From positions 6,262,001 to 6,326,000 of the forward strand of contig JAETXT010000001.1 in NCBI GenBank assembly GCA_019188255.1: a stretch of 64,000 nucleotides of DNA, given 5' to 3'. Each line of letters opens with the position of its first letter. The first letter of the stretch is position 1. The translations under genes were made by a program, and so were the position numbers. Source of the stretch: Verticillium longisporum (lineage: Eukaryota; Ascomycota; Sordariomycetes; Glomerellales; Plectosphaerellaceae). Positions 23,119 through 34,140 of this stretch are shown piece after piece. The notes beneath the pieces are model-generated. The model saw only the letters and a list, made by a program, of their open reading frames with translations. It was not told where the DNA came from and did no database searches.

Positions 23119-24121
23119 TTTCAAGTCGGTGGCTCTAACAGACTTCAATTCACCGATGGGCCACACTTCGTTTTGGAACGAGGCTATAACTCACCTGACC
23201 ATTGGGCATCGACCTGAGCTGACTATTGGGTCCGCTCTTAATAGGCGCTTAGCCTATTTGGGAACTGTCCTGACTATTAGGGGGTATATGAACAGGTTGA
23301 AGGTATTAAAAAAGGCTAACCTAAGATATATTAATTTCTATATTGCTACGCATAGAAATGGCTGTGGCTCTATTGCGGCTAGAAATAGAGTCGGGTCTTG
23401 GGGACCAGGCAGGCGTCACGCCAGGAACACACGACAGAAGCTATATGGCTGTTCTGTAGGTGTAAAGTAGATGAATTGCACTATTTGGGTAGGAAGGCCA
23501 CGTAGGCATTATATAGATATCCTGGCAGGCATGGGCCTACAGGTCAGGCCACGTGCCCAAGTCGGCAGGGCCACAGGCCAGGCCCTCCCATTCCATTCCA
23601 TTCGTATCAAGTAATATAATATATTAGAAGTATTATTTAGACTTATTTCTAAGACTATTGAAAGAAATGGGTTTAGGTCTATATATTTTAATACTAAAAT
23701 TAACGTATAAGATATATATATCTATATATCTCTAGGAAACTCTATATAACTACTTTAACGGTAGGTTATTTTGCAATAGTTATTTCTATAACTATCATTA
23801 GTCAGTGTGGCCCTGGCATACTACGCCTTGTGTAACGGCACCTTTCTTCCCAACCTTGCTGGTAAGGGACCTAGGCAGGCACATAGTGGTTATAGAAGTG
23901 GAGTGGTACAATTCCATTGGCCACCGCCTCCAAGGCAAGTTGAAGAGAGAGCGGGCTAGATGAGCAATCGCGGCGCCAAGAGCCGTTCGATAAGATGCGA
24001 GGTGCTGTTCGCCGGATCATATATGAATTGCGACCTTGAGCTGTCCTTTCACTACCAAGCTCTAGGTTCATTCCGATTAATATCAATCGCCCACACGGCG
24101 ATACATCCCACCACAGCCACC
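23119..24121. other. Intergenic with an AT-rich relic patch (about 23480-23830)
   Basis: The first 360 bp is probably the promoter of the phosphotransferase gene. From about 23600 to 23800 the sequence becomes very rich in TA dinucleotides (for example repeated atatatatct) against a GC-rich background. This resembles a transposon relic mutated by RIP. No coding remnant can be recognised. Confidence 0.5.
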
Positions 24122-25265
24122 ATGTCCTCATCTCGTGGCAAGACTGTAGCATGTACATGGCCTAGTTTCGTTCTGACCTGGCTGCGGCAAGCAGCTAGAC
24201 CTGCAGATCTGCCACGCCGAAACTGGGAGGAGTACATTGCAGGGATTGGGATGATTCAAGCAAACGAGAAACGTCGTCAGAATGGCCTGCCCCTTCTGGA
24301 ACATGGAATAATCTTGTAAGCATTTGTGATTTATTCTTTGGCGGGCAACGGAGTTCTCCATGGGCCCTGACCCCCGAAATAGAACTGGCCTTCACGAGAG
24401 CTCATCAGATCCTCGTCCCCATATTACACTTGCTGCAGCTACGAAGTCCATGCGCAAGCACCACCAACATGTCGTGGTGCATAGCCGCTTGAGTAGCAGT
24501 CGCTTCGAAGATGCGGAGTTTGTAGGAAGCGAAGAATTCCCGGATAATGTCCGAAAGGACGACGAGAGGCTGCGGAACTCGTACGCCAGCCCCATTCAAA
24601 CCAGAGCCTCTCTCATCATTAAAGACTCCGAGTCTGTTCCAGTGGGTTGCATCGTCACTAGTGGACGTGTACAATGGTACTTTTTGAACGATGAGCAAGA
24701 GCTAGTGTATCTCGAAGAAGACAACTTTTATCGGGCTGGCCAGGGCGGAAGTCAGCACCTGAGGTTCTGGAACCCCTTGGTGAGTAGGACCTGTCGTGCT
24801 GTGTTCCAGGGCTTCGAGCGTCCTCAACCACGATCACCCGATCCTGAACCCTCAAACTTGGAAGGAGCTATGGAGGAGCTAACGATAATCTCAAACGAAA
24901 TATGGGTAACGCCCGAGGCAGTGTTTGGAAAGAACCCGCGACTTGTGTTTCGTAATAATGATGGGCACAAGATAGGAACGAGCTGGGAGGACTGGAAAGC
25001 CGAAGGGTCTGAAGAGGCCATGTTCTTCGTTTACGAAGGGAAGATCTCGGGTGTTCGGTACAAAGCGACAGAGTTACCAGGAGAGTGGGTACTGCCGTGG
25101 CTGGAGTCATCGAGTAGCCGACCAATCCAGTTCATGAACGAGAAAGGACATGTCATCAGAACGAAGCGAAGAAGGTGGCAGGAAGGCAAGGAGGGATGTT
25201 TCTTTGTGTATTTGGAAGATGCCGCTTTCTACTTGGCAGTGGAGCTGCCATCAGCTGATGAATGA
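24122..25265 (+). CDS. Unrecognised protein with a duplicated C-terminal module
   Basis: I do not recognise this gene. The ATG at 24122 has a strong context (GCCACCATG). An intron at 24316-24382 (GTAAGC, CTGAC branch point, ATAG acceptor, 67 nt) joins the first 64 codons to the long frame; total coding length is 1077 nt, exactly 358 residues. The N-terminus is basic and Trp-rich (FVLTWLRQAARP, RRNWEEYIAGIG). The C-terminus holds two related modules, about residues 254-297 and 315-354, sharing the pattern F-x-N-x-x-G-H-x-I-x-T, then W, then FFVY, then Y-x-A-x-E-L-P. A third, weaker relative (WYFLNDEQELVYLEEDNFY) precedes them. No signal peptide or membrane helix is seen. It ends tail-to-tail with the kinase on the other strand, with 10 bp between the stop codons. 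The splice model is an inference that fits well. Confidence 0.6.
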
Positions 25266-25275
25266 AGCAGCATGG

Positions 25276-26562
25276 CTATTCAAACCTTGAATTAGCCTCC
25301 TCCATGAGCCAGGCATTTTGACTAAGTTTCTCCACAGACAACCTTTGAGCCGGATCATGGCACAGAAGTAAAAGTAGTATCGTCGTTAGGTTTGGACGAA
25401 TGCTCACTGGTAACTGTTCCAGCCCTTCATCTTTCCCATGTCTCAGCTGAGCGATTTGGTCAGAGTAATGGGATCGAACTTGCTCATCACTTTTGTGACA
25501 TCCTCCCTCCATGATCGAGAACCCATCTGTCAAGATAAAATAGAGCTACTCTCTTAATACGCAACGTCTATAGTTTGGAAGACGTAATGCTTACCGTCAA
25601 GCCTAATTGCCAACTGTCAACCAGGAAGGGCAAGACAGTGCTGGCGTTTTTTCCAATTAGTTCCGGCGGTAAAGGGGTCCCGCGTGGAAAATCCCTCCTA
25701 GTGAAGGCAGCACCTTCACTGGGCTGGAAGGCGTACCCGAGATCGATGATTTGGACTTGTCCTACACCATAACCAATATCAACAGGCTCGGTCACTCGTT
25801 CGGGGAGGAGACGTGAAGTTGGAGCTCCGTCTTTCCGGCAAATTCGATGCTCAAGAGGCTCCTGTTCCAGTAGGCGCTCGATATCTGAATCGAGAGGCGG
25901 CGGAAGAACAACGTTTCCTGGGTGGATGTCTACAGAGGTAAGTCAAGGTAAGATACGAGTTCCAGGGAGGAATATTTGCCTACCACCGTGCACGATTCTA
26001 GCACGATGCAAATCAGCAATACCTCGTATGAGGTGGCGTACACATTGCATACGTCTATCGATGCTCAACGGGGCAGGGCTTTGGGGGTGCTCGCATGGTG
26101 TAGAAACTCGCCGAAGGTCTACGCCCGTCGTTGGGTAGACGATAGCATCAAACAGGATGCTCGGGGTGTTGCGACCTCCTTTGGATAAGTGATACGGGAT
26201 TGTAAAGGAATCTGTGATGGTAGATACGTTTGGACTGAAGCAATGTTCCTTCACAAACTGACAGATGGTCAGTTCACGACGGCTTGGCCGAGATATGAAT
26301 TTCAGAGTCAAGTATTTGCTGACATAAGATGTAAGCTCTATGTAAATATTAAACAGAGATCTACTTACTTAGTGACTGGATCCTTTGTTAACCAACTCCA
26401 ATCTCCTAGTCTTCGAAGCAGCTTATATTTATGGCAAAAGTCGTTCAAGTATACCACGGGCTGGACACACCCAGCCCACCGCTCAAGAAGATATTGGTCG
26501 CGCCAGAAATGGCCTCCATGAGTGAAGGGGAGATGTTGCTTGTAAAGACTGGCCCGCTGCAT
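25276..26562 (-). CDS. SRPK-like protein kinase with a degenerate glycine loop
   Basis: Four exons give 377 residues: 26562-26369, 26318-25984, 25929-25595 and 25545-25276. Introns of 49-54 nt have donors GTAAGT, GTAGGC and GTAAGC, and phases match throughout. The start (MQRASLYKQ) is the in-frame ATG nearest the domain and is the least certain point. The LNDFCHKYKLLRRLG lead-in and the long insert between lobes are typical of fungal SRPK-type kinases. Kinase motifs are LKF (VAIK-type lysine), HGDIHPGNVV (catalytic loop with Asp and Asn), IIDLGYAF (DFG replaced by DLG), PPELIG (APE-like) and DSWQLGLTLYFILTDG. The nucleotide loop reads LGDWSWLTKDP and lacks the usual GxGxxG. It may be a weak kinase or a pseudokinase. 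SRPKs normally phosphorylate SR proteins; that function is not shown here. Confidence 0.68.
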
Positions 26563-28033
26563 CGCGAAGGCCAAGCAGGGGCTGCTGTTGTCCGTAAGGA
26601 CAAGGTTGAAAGGAAGCGGGTTCCAGGATTTGGAACTGATGGCCTCCGGTCCGGAGAAACCTCTGTACCGTTGACACCACGTGACTGACCACGACCCTGC
26701 CGCTTGCCTGCTCCCTAAATAGACAAGGCGCTGCACCCAAGCAACGCTGGTTGACCGCCACTTTGCCCATGGGCTGATACATATCAAATTGAGAAGTTGG
26801 AACAGTGGACTTCATTGTGCTGCCAAGGTTGTACTTGCCCTGGAGACGGCAGGAGTCTGAAGTCCGTTGTGCGGACGTGGGTCGAAATGCTGCCAGCATT
26901 TGAAGGATGTGGGGCCGGCCAGCAGCGGAGGAACCCCATGCCCAACCTCACTCGTCCTCTTCTGCAAGCACAAGCCAATCCTCGTTCATGGGTTGTGGGA
27001 GAACTGTTGGGGTCAGAGAAACATAAGGGGATGGAGGTTGTGCGTGTGTCGCTAGCGCTAGTGTGCGATCTGTCAAGCGTTTTTAATCTTGTATATCGTG
27101 AACCTGAGCTAGAGCTTCGAGGTTGACAGCCCAACAGGGACAATGGTGCATGGTTACTCATGTAAAAACAATCGCTAAAGGCACATGCGGATTAAGAAAC
27201 TGCCTTAGTGCCTGCAGCTCGCAGCCCGCCCCGGAAGCACGCTAACCCCCCACCCCGACGGGCTGTACCGTATCAAGGGCCCTGAAGCCGTCTCGTATAT
27301 AGGTGTCAGACCATGTGCTGTCAAATCAAACAGGATATATGGAGCACGAGTACATTCCATGCTCATATTTTGGACTAGTACACTCCCTATAAATGACTTC
27401 AAAGTTCACCCCGGAACGGCCATACCTCTATGTATCCCTCAAAGGCATCCCCTACACAGTATCTCCCAAACAAAGGGTAGGCTGGCCATATGTGACCTGG
27501 TCATTTAAGCGAGTGGTACTGGCTAATTCAGGGCTGGTCCTTATGGACCAATCACCTCTGTATTTGCACCAACAATCCTGTTTGGCGTCATGTTCCTAGA
27601 GTCCTTGACTGGACACGCCTTAAGCGTTTCAGCCTGGGGTGTAGAGTGATTCTCGCCTGTGATGTCCTTCGGGCTGATATTTCCCACGGAGCCCAGATGC
27701 ACTCTAGCTATACGGTTTCCGCGATGGATAGAACTGGCTGACGCTTTCCTCTAAGCCACGGGATGGACCCTTTCCTCCAGAGGACTAGATTGAAGGGTTT
27801 GCAAAAGCAACATCTGGTTCTTCTACTTGAGCACTTCCATGCACACTGGCATTCAAGACGCGACGGGGCGCCGTAAGCTATTGCTAGAGCCCCGCCAATT
27901 GGGTTGAGGCCAGACTGCAATTAGAAAACTCTCGTATTGTAAAATCAAGCACTAGACGAGGGCCGAGCGGTTGTGAAGTCGTTGAAGCTGCTTCACGGGC
28001 CCCAAGCATTCGCAGTAGGAGTAATGGGGTTGG
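26563..28033. other. Intergenic, 1.5 kb, no gene recognised
   Basis: This lies upstream of the SRPK-like gene and downstream of the nuclease-like gene. Short frames near 26797-27126 and 27393-27599 have no family signature. Part could be degraded coding sequence from the accessory island, but I cannot assign it. Confidence 0.4.
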
Positions 28034-29649
28034 CTATACTGTGACCTCCGGTTCAATGCAGAGTACGGCCCGCTGGAACCAAGGCCAGTATGTGCCCTCG
28101 ATCCAGGACATCAAGAACTGCAGCACGCAGACAATCTGGTATACTCCCAGTGGTTCACTTGTCGAGCCAATCATCTGATTCGACCACAATGTCTGCCGTC
28201 TCACATGTTAGTCTTTCCCCGGCACCAAGGGGGAGGGAGTGGCTGAAACAGAGGCAGGATTTGCCGTCCCAATGCCATGGCTTACCACGCAATCTCCGTC
28301 TCTCGTGCTCGCAACGAACAACAAGTCATTTCCTTGGACGATGATGCCGGGAAGGAAATCGATAGGTGGTAACCGCGGAACGGTGCCAGCTGTGAGAAGA
28401 TCCAGCATGCGCCATTGGTTCGCGTGCCAGGTCAGAAGCTGGGCCTCGGCGATCGATAGGCCTTCGCCCTGGAGCTTCGTCTCGATGCTGAGGCCGATCG
28501 GATGCGTCCTCAAGGCGCTGTACTCGGTATGGTTGATGGACGGCGTTTCGGTCGGGACCAATTTTTCAATGGCCTTGGCGGCGGCACCCTTTGGTTCGAT
28601 GCAGAGGCAGAAGTCGACCTTTCGAGAGGAGCTTGTCTGAACGAGGTCCGGTAGGATGCTCGCGCTCGTGCTAAGAAACGAGGCAAATAGACGTCAAAAT
28701 TCCACTCCCGAGATGATTGACGGGGCGGCAACGACGGGGGATCAATACGCACCATGGAACCATGTAAACGAGTTGCCCATCTGCTTGGTAGAACTCGGGT
28801 GCTGCAAGGTTGACGACGCGGTGATGGAGGCTGGTGTTCCAGGCACCCTCGTCGAACTCGTAGTCGCGACACATCTTGGCCCTGGCCACCATCTCCGCCA
28901 CCTGGTGCGTCGTGGGAGTCGGTCCGAAAGCGCGGCGCTGCGAGCCACCGGTCGAGCCAACGGGGGCGTCGTCAAAGTAGAGCGAATGTTTGATTTCTTC
29001 CATGTCAGGATATTTCTTTTTCGCCTTGTGGATGTTTTCCTGCCCGCGCAGTGAAGGATTAGCCCGAGGTTCCAAGCAGGGAGGGAAGAGAAGCCTGGGG
29101 ACTCGACGTCCCCACGGGATAGCGTGTCACCTTTTCCAGCCCGTCAATGACGCCCACTCCCTTGGAATACTCCCGTATTTGCTTCCATGTCTCCCGCAAT
29201 GACGAGGGGACATTGACGCTCATGTCAAAGTGCCTCGTCCTGTGGGGGTTTCCATTTGTTCTCCTCCGTCTCTTAGTCGGTGATCTGGACCCCGCGGAGC
29301 TACCCGAGACCTGGCTACTGGCCTCGCTCAGGGCCGGTATCCTCTGCGGGAGGGACGCCCTTGGTGTGGCTTCCAGGCTGTTGTCGAAGATGTGGCCGTC
29401 GGACGAGGTTGAGGCTGCGTCCGATCCGTTGTCATGGTGTAACCTTTTGAGTGGGGATGATGGTGCTATGTCGGCAGACTTGGGCGGCGTGAGAAGTCGA
29501 CGGCGCTTTGTCGTCCTCTCCAGAAAAAGTGGCGGGGCGGTTTGTGCGTCGGCGGGAGAAGGCTCCTCGATATTGCAAGGCAGTGATTCGAGCCAAGTGT
29601 TGACAAGACTGTCGAGTCTGTCGTCAGGGCAGCAGACGAAAGCGCTCAT
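28034..29649 (-). CDS. Fungal PD-(D/E)XK nuclease-like protein
   Basis: I rebuilt four exons: 29649-29131, 29039-28753, 28670-28286 and 28192-28034 (donors GTGACA, GTGCGT, GTAAGC; acceptors GCAG, TTAG, GCAG). Phases match and total 1350 nt, giving 449 residues from the start MSAFVCCPDDRLDSLVNTWL. An in-frame ATG at 29715 would add 22 residues. The first third is disordered and basic (TKRRRLLTPP, SPTKRRRRTNG), likely nuclear targeting. The conserved part has DMEEIKHSLYFDDAP, WNTSLHHRVVNLA, KVDFCL (candidate Asp288), SIETKLQGE (candidate Glu332-x-Lys334) and AEAQLLTWHANQW, closing with LGVYQIVCVLQFLMSWIEGT and WPWF. These match the fungal PDDEXK-like family, many-copy in Sordariomycete accessory DNA and of unknown role. 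No enzyme activity is demonstrated for the gene. Confidence 0.78.
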
Positions 29650-32600
29650 AGGGAGCAGCAGCAAGTGAAGAGGGTTCGGCTTCGACGTCCATGTCTGGCT
29701 ATTCGCTGCTGTCATGTGCTAAAGGCGCGGCGTCGAGGCATAGATTGGTGGCTCGAAGGAAGGGTTGCGAGCCAAGCTCAGATGAAATATGCCGCGGTGG
29801 GATGTCATTCTGTCGCATGGAAAGCCCAAAAGGTACGTTATGGGTTGTCATAGCAACCAACTGGAAATGGATGCATCAGCCAAAGCAGCCGATTAGATCA
29901 CCCCTGTCGCTGGAGGAAGGGACTCCTTGGTGCAGTTAGTCAGCAGAAGCTACAAAACGTAGCCCTGTGGGGACGGTGCCGACCAGACTAAGCCAGATAC
30001 AACAGCACTTACCCACCTAATGCAGCTGGTTTTGTCGCATCGCCCCGTTTTCATCCTAATGCGTGGGGCACACACTGCTTGGGTAGGTACCGAATACGTG
30101 CATAATGGACACAGCCCTGCGTCCTCAGTGCGCGACGAACCGCACCTCTTCTAGGAAAACTTCAGGGCCTGTCACAACCCAAGGATGCGCGGATTGGTGA
30201 CTGGTGTCGGGTAGTAGTCGTGCTTTGTCGCCGGATGTTGGCCACTCACCGATGGGATGACTTTGCCAGTGAGCGCGGAAGGGAACGATGGGCCGGTTGT
30301 GAGATGTGGATCAGGTTGGAAACGCACCCGGAGGAGCAGCAGGGCGTTTGGGCGCGTTGGAGGAACCCAGTCCGTGTTTCCCAAGAGTCCTCCTCCTCCT
30401 CCTCCTCCTTCAGCAACTAGGTAGTCACGTAATCGCGCGTTTTCTTGGCAACGGCCGACTGCGTCTCCCTACTGCCTAGACTTGTCTTCGAGAAGCAGCG
30501 TCCACTCTACAAAACGCACCGCGTGCCTCCCGCAAGTTTACCTTTTTTCTGCTACTGCCTTTCAATCCCACTCCGATCACGGTTCTAGCTACAGCTATCC
30601 AGCTTTAATCGATTAATATTGCAAATGGTCTTCCTCCGCTTCATGCAGTCAATATTAACCAACCAACCGTTGCCCTCGCGAGCCTCCGGCTTCCCGTTAC
30701 ATCGAAAAAGCAATGTAAAACATGAATCCCCCGCGATTGCACGTTGGCCGAAACGTTACCAGCCAGAAAGAGAACCCTATGCTTCACGATTCTTCGTATC
30801 ATGATGACGGATTCTCTGGCGAGCCGTGGTCGAGGGATTGGGCGGCCGGCCATATTCCTCCGTGGCCTGTATTCCTCGCCTTGTCGAGCTCCAAGGGAGG
30901 ATGGTGTTATAAGATAAGAGAACGAGAACCTCAATACGCGCTACCTTCTACCAATAGATGAGTATCAAAGGAGATGGCCGAGCATCCACAAGCGCCGTAA
31001 TGCTCGAGCTAACTGCTCCTGAACGTATCGCCGTCCACGAAACGATGAACGCTGCTGATCGCGTCCAGTCGTAGGTGACTGTCGTACAGAGTACGAATAA
31101 GCGAGTCAAGAAGGAAGACTCATTGCATTATGCAGTAAGAGCATCATGCAGTATGAGCAAAAAGAGTACCGGGGCAGTTAGGTAAGTCCGCGGCCTTTCT
31201 ACACGACGAGCAATAGGCCACACGCGGCTTTCGCTATAACAAAGGAGATAGTCTCCTCCTTGCTTTGCGGCTTCCCGCTTAAGCTCAGCGCGATCCCCAG
31301 CGAGAATGGCTTTGTTCACAACAGGAGAGTTCTCAAATCACTAACCATAGATTTGCCAGACTTAGCGGCACACGCGACTGGAATGACAACAACTCGAGTG
31401 ACTTATAATTGTTTTTGCAAAAGCCGGGCTTGTCTCGATGGATAGGGATTCCAGCTTAGTTAACATTCTCGTCAGCAACCCGTCAATTCTTCAAGGATCC
31501 AGGTTGGCAATTGTAATAGCAACGGCCTTCCAATGTAGCCAGAGAATCTCGATCCTCTCCAAGACACTACGCTTTATCTTACAGAGCCCCTTAAGCGACA
31601 GATTCTTGACAACTGATGATTTTAGTACAACTCAATGCCTGCGACCACGGTACGCCAGTCAGTACCAACATAGATACAATCGACCTCTTAACTATTAGAA
31701 ACCGATACCTTCCAAGATAAGCCTTACTTCTATTAGGATTAATCCGAGTCCTCTCCTTAATTATACTTCCCCTTACCTACCTTCGATTCGAACGAAACCT
31801 AAACTATTCAATAGCTAAAAACAAGGGCTATTAGAATCTTCGATCTATTACTCGATCCGACATCTCCTTCTCGAGATATAACCACTTTCCTCTCTCCCTT
31901 ATTCTTATCCCTTCATCCATTTATCTCTCTATCAACTCTTCATCCCATAACCTAGAACTACCTTCGGTCGTTGCCTGAAACCTCCCTCAACATTAAGTAT
32001 TATAAGAGACTACGCCGCGCCAATTTTGGCTGTCACGGCCAGCGCTGCTTTTTCCTTCTCGATCACGGTGTTTCTCCCGATGAGCCTCGGCTTTTGCGAT
32101 ACAGGTGGACGGGGGACTCTTTGTGAGTCAAAACCGCCGTGAATGCACCTTCTACCACACTGACATGATCCGAGTGTCGCCATCTCTGAGCTTCCTCCAC
32201 CAGTTATCTTAGTGGAACTTGAGAAATGCCCGGTCACGCCAACACGTACTCAACGGCTGAGGGTGGCGGAATGTGACTCTGATACGAGACTCCAGATAAT
32301 CCGGGGCCGGTTGCGGCAAGACATCAGAGTTCCTCAGGTTGATGTTGAATTCTTGCTTGCAAACCCATCAGCTCTTCAACACCTCAGGGATACTATAGCC
32401 CCTCAGCTGAGAGCTAGGATTGAAGCGCTGATTGAGCAATAAACTATGTTCAACCGTGTTCACTGTGCTCACTCATGCGTCCCAAAGCCGGCCGCTGGCG
32501 GAGCCGAAAAAGGACCTCCACACCTTTGCTGGCATCCCGGAAGAGAGGTTGGCAGCCGCCCGAAAGATTGCGCCCACCTTTGCATTCATATCAGCCTCTA

Positions 32601-33095
32601 TTGCAAAGCTCGACCGGCTCTTGAGGGCTTCGATTCTATGCGAACTCATGTTCCGTATCTATAAGCTCGAATCGGAGGTCTGGCTAGATGATGCACTCAT
32701 AAGTAACCTGTGAATGGCCTTTGAGAAGACACACAGCCATCTTTCGAATATGGAGCACAGTACACTACGGTAACGTTAGCGCTACACCACGGGTGACGCC
32801 TGCTAGCCAGCTTATCTCATAGATAACTTTCGTACTCTGCAATCTAAATGTGTATGTTTTCTAGAGCAAGGCCAATGTAGTAAGAAGGGGACTTTGCGAC
32901 CTGCGTCTCAGGCCGAAGTCTGGGCGCTCTCAATCGGCTTCTGTGTGGCTGACCCTGATGTAAGATATCAGATCCAAATGGGGACAAATCGGATGGGCCA
33001 TCCGGATTCATGACCCGTCTTCCAACTCTACGAAACTGCTTGGCTTACGCTGTCTATCCATTTGACAACGTTCTACGAGACCATGAAGGTTTCTG
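29650..33095. other. 3.4-kb gene-poor region with an AT-rich patch and possible gene fragments
   Basis: A TCC run lies at about 30388-30409. From about 31600 to 31980 the sequence is AT-rich and poor in coding signal, as expected of a decayed transposon. Two frames further on look protein-like: + 32212-32442, ending IRVPQVDVEFLLANPSALQHL, and + 32477-32713, with AEPKKDLHTFAGIPEERL. Neither has a good start, and no splice joining them was convincing. They may be pieces of one broken gene. Confidence 0.4.
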
Positions 33096-34140
33096 TCAAA
33101 CTTCCAAGAACTCAAAGATCTTTTTCACGGCCATCTCGTCACCCTCCACCGTCCCGCTCAAATCCGGGGTTACCCAACCATCTGTCCATCTGCCACCAAA
33201 GTCAACGATCCAAGCATGGTCGGTGTCGCGATGAATCAGTACGTTCGATGCCTTGCCATCGCCCCACACGACTCCGATTTGATGCAACAGGCGGACAGTC
33301 TCCTGGACCTGCAAAGCCCACTTCTGGCGACGATCCTTTACAATGTCAGAAATCGCCTCGATATTTCGCAGTGTCGTAAGCTCCCAGGTAGCCGAAACCG
33401 GGATAAACTCCTCCACGAACCCAACGGCTCTCTCGTCGTCGGATACTTCAATGAGACCGAGCAGTTTCGGGACGCGGATGGTGGCTGCATATGGAGAGGA
33501 TGTGATCTTCCAGAGGCATTCGAGCTCCCTTTGCGCGGCTTCCCGACCTTTGTGGTCTCCCGCCTTGGAGCACATCTCTTTCCCTTCAATCGCCACACGT
33601 GCAATGTAGCCGTTGTAGAGGATGTCCTCGAGGACTCGAATGTCCTTGGTGGAGAATCTTGGCAAATTGAAGTCTTGATCAACGTTGAGTTGGAACGGGC
33701 GGCCGAATGGGTCAAGAGAGGCGTCATCATGCGTGCCATTGCTCTCACTGCGAATGAGCTCTGCCTTGCCGTTCAAACTTCGAAAGCAAAAGGCGAATTC
33801 GTCTGGAAAGAGGAGAGTATGAAGATCGGTCGAGAGAGTAGCGCCGGGCGCAGGTGGCGGGGCGAGTTGATCAAAGATTGGCCTTTCCACCTCAACGATG
33901 GCATCTAGGATCTCGTCTGACATCTAGGATCTCGTCTGAAAGCGTGTCCGCTTCGTCGTCATCCTCGGCATCGCAAGCGACATTGTATCTCTCGATGAAT
34001 GAATTCTCGATCGGAGGGGGAGCAGTGCCCCGAGGAGACTGGTCGAGGTGCACGACAAGGCGTGCGCTGTTCCAGCGGATGTACAAGGAGACGCGCTCAC
34101 TACATCGGCTTGATATTTCCTCGAGGTGATGGATGCTCAT
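33096..34140 (-). pseudogene. Kinase-like gene split by a 19-bp tandem duplication
   Basis: The upstream part starts at 34140 (MSIHHLEEISSRCSERVSLYIRW) and runs to EADTLSDEILD, then leaves frame and stops at 33892. The downstream part (33923-33096, 275 residues) continues as AIVEVERPIFDQLAPPP. It carries kinase-fold motifs VVWGDGKASNVLIH and WIVDFGGRWTDGWV and ends GTVEGDEMAVKKIFEFLEV. The break coincides with a perfect duplication of catctaggatctcgtctga (33902-33920 and 33921-33939). Removing one copy restores one continuous frame. The duplication also creates an ATG at 33923 in frame with the kinase half, so an N-terminally shortened protein could still be made. The family is a common fungal protein-kinase-like group with a WGDxKxxNVL loop; its function is unknown. 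Calling it a pseudogene is an inference. Confidence 0.7.
33902..33939. repeat. Perfect 19-bp tandem duplication
   Basis: Two identical adjacent copies of catctaggatctcgtctga lie inside the kinase-like gene. The length is not a multiple of three, so the duplication shifts the frame. Confidence 0.97.

Noticed and set aside
28208..28286. Reading through the third donor of the nuclease-like gene to a stop at 28208
   Set aside because: A GTAAGC donor, CTAAC branch point and GCAG acceptor lead to a terminal exon with the conserved GVYQIVCVLQFLMSW block, which fits the family much better.
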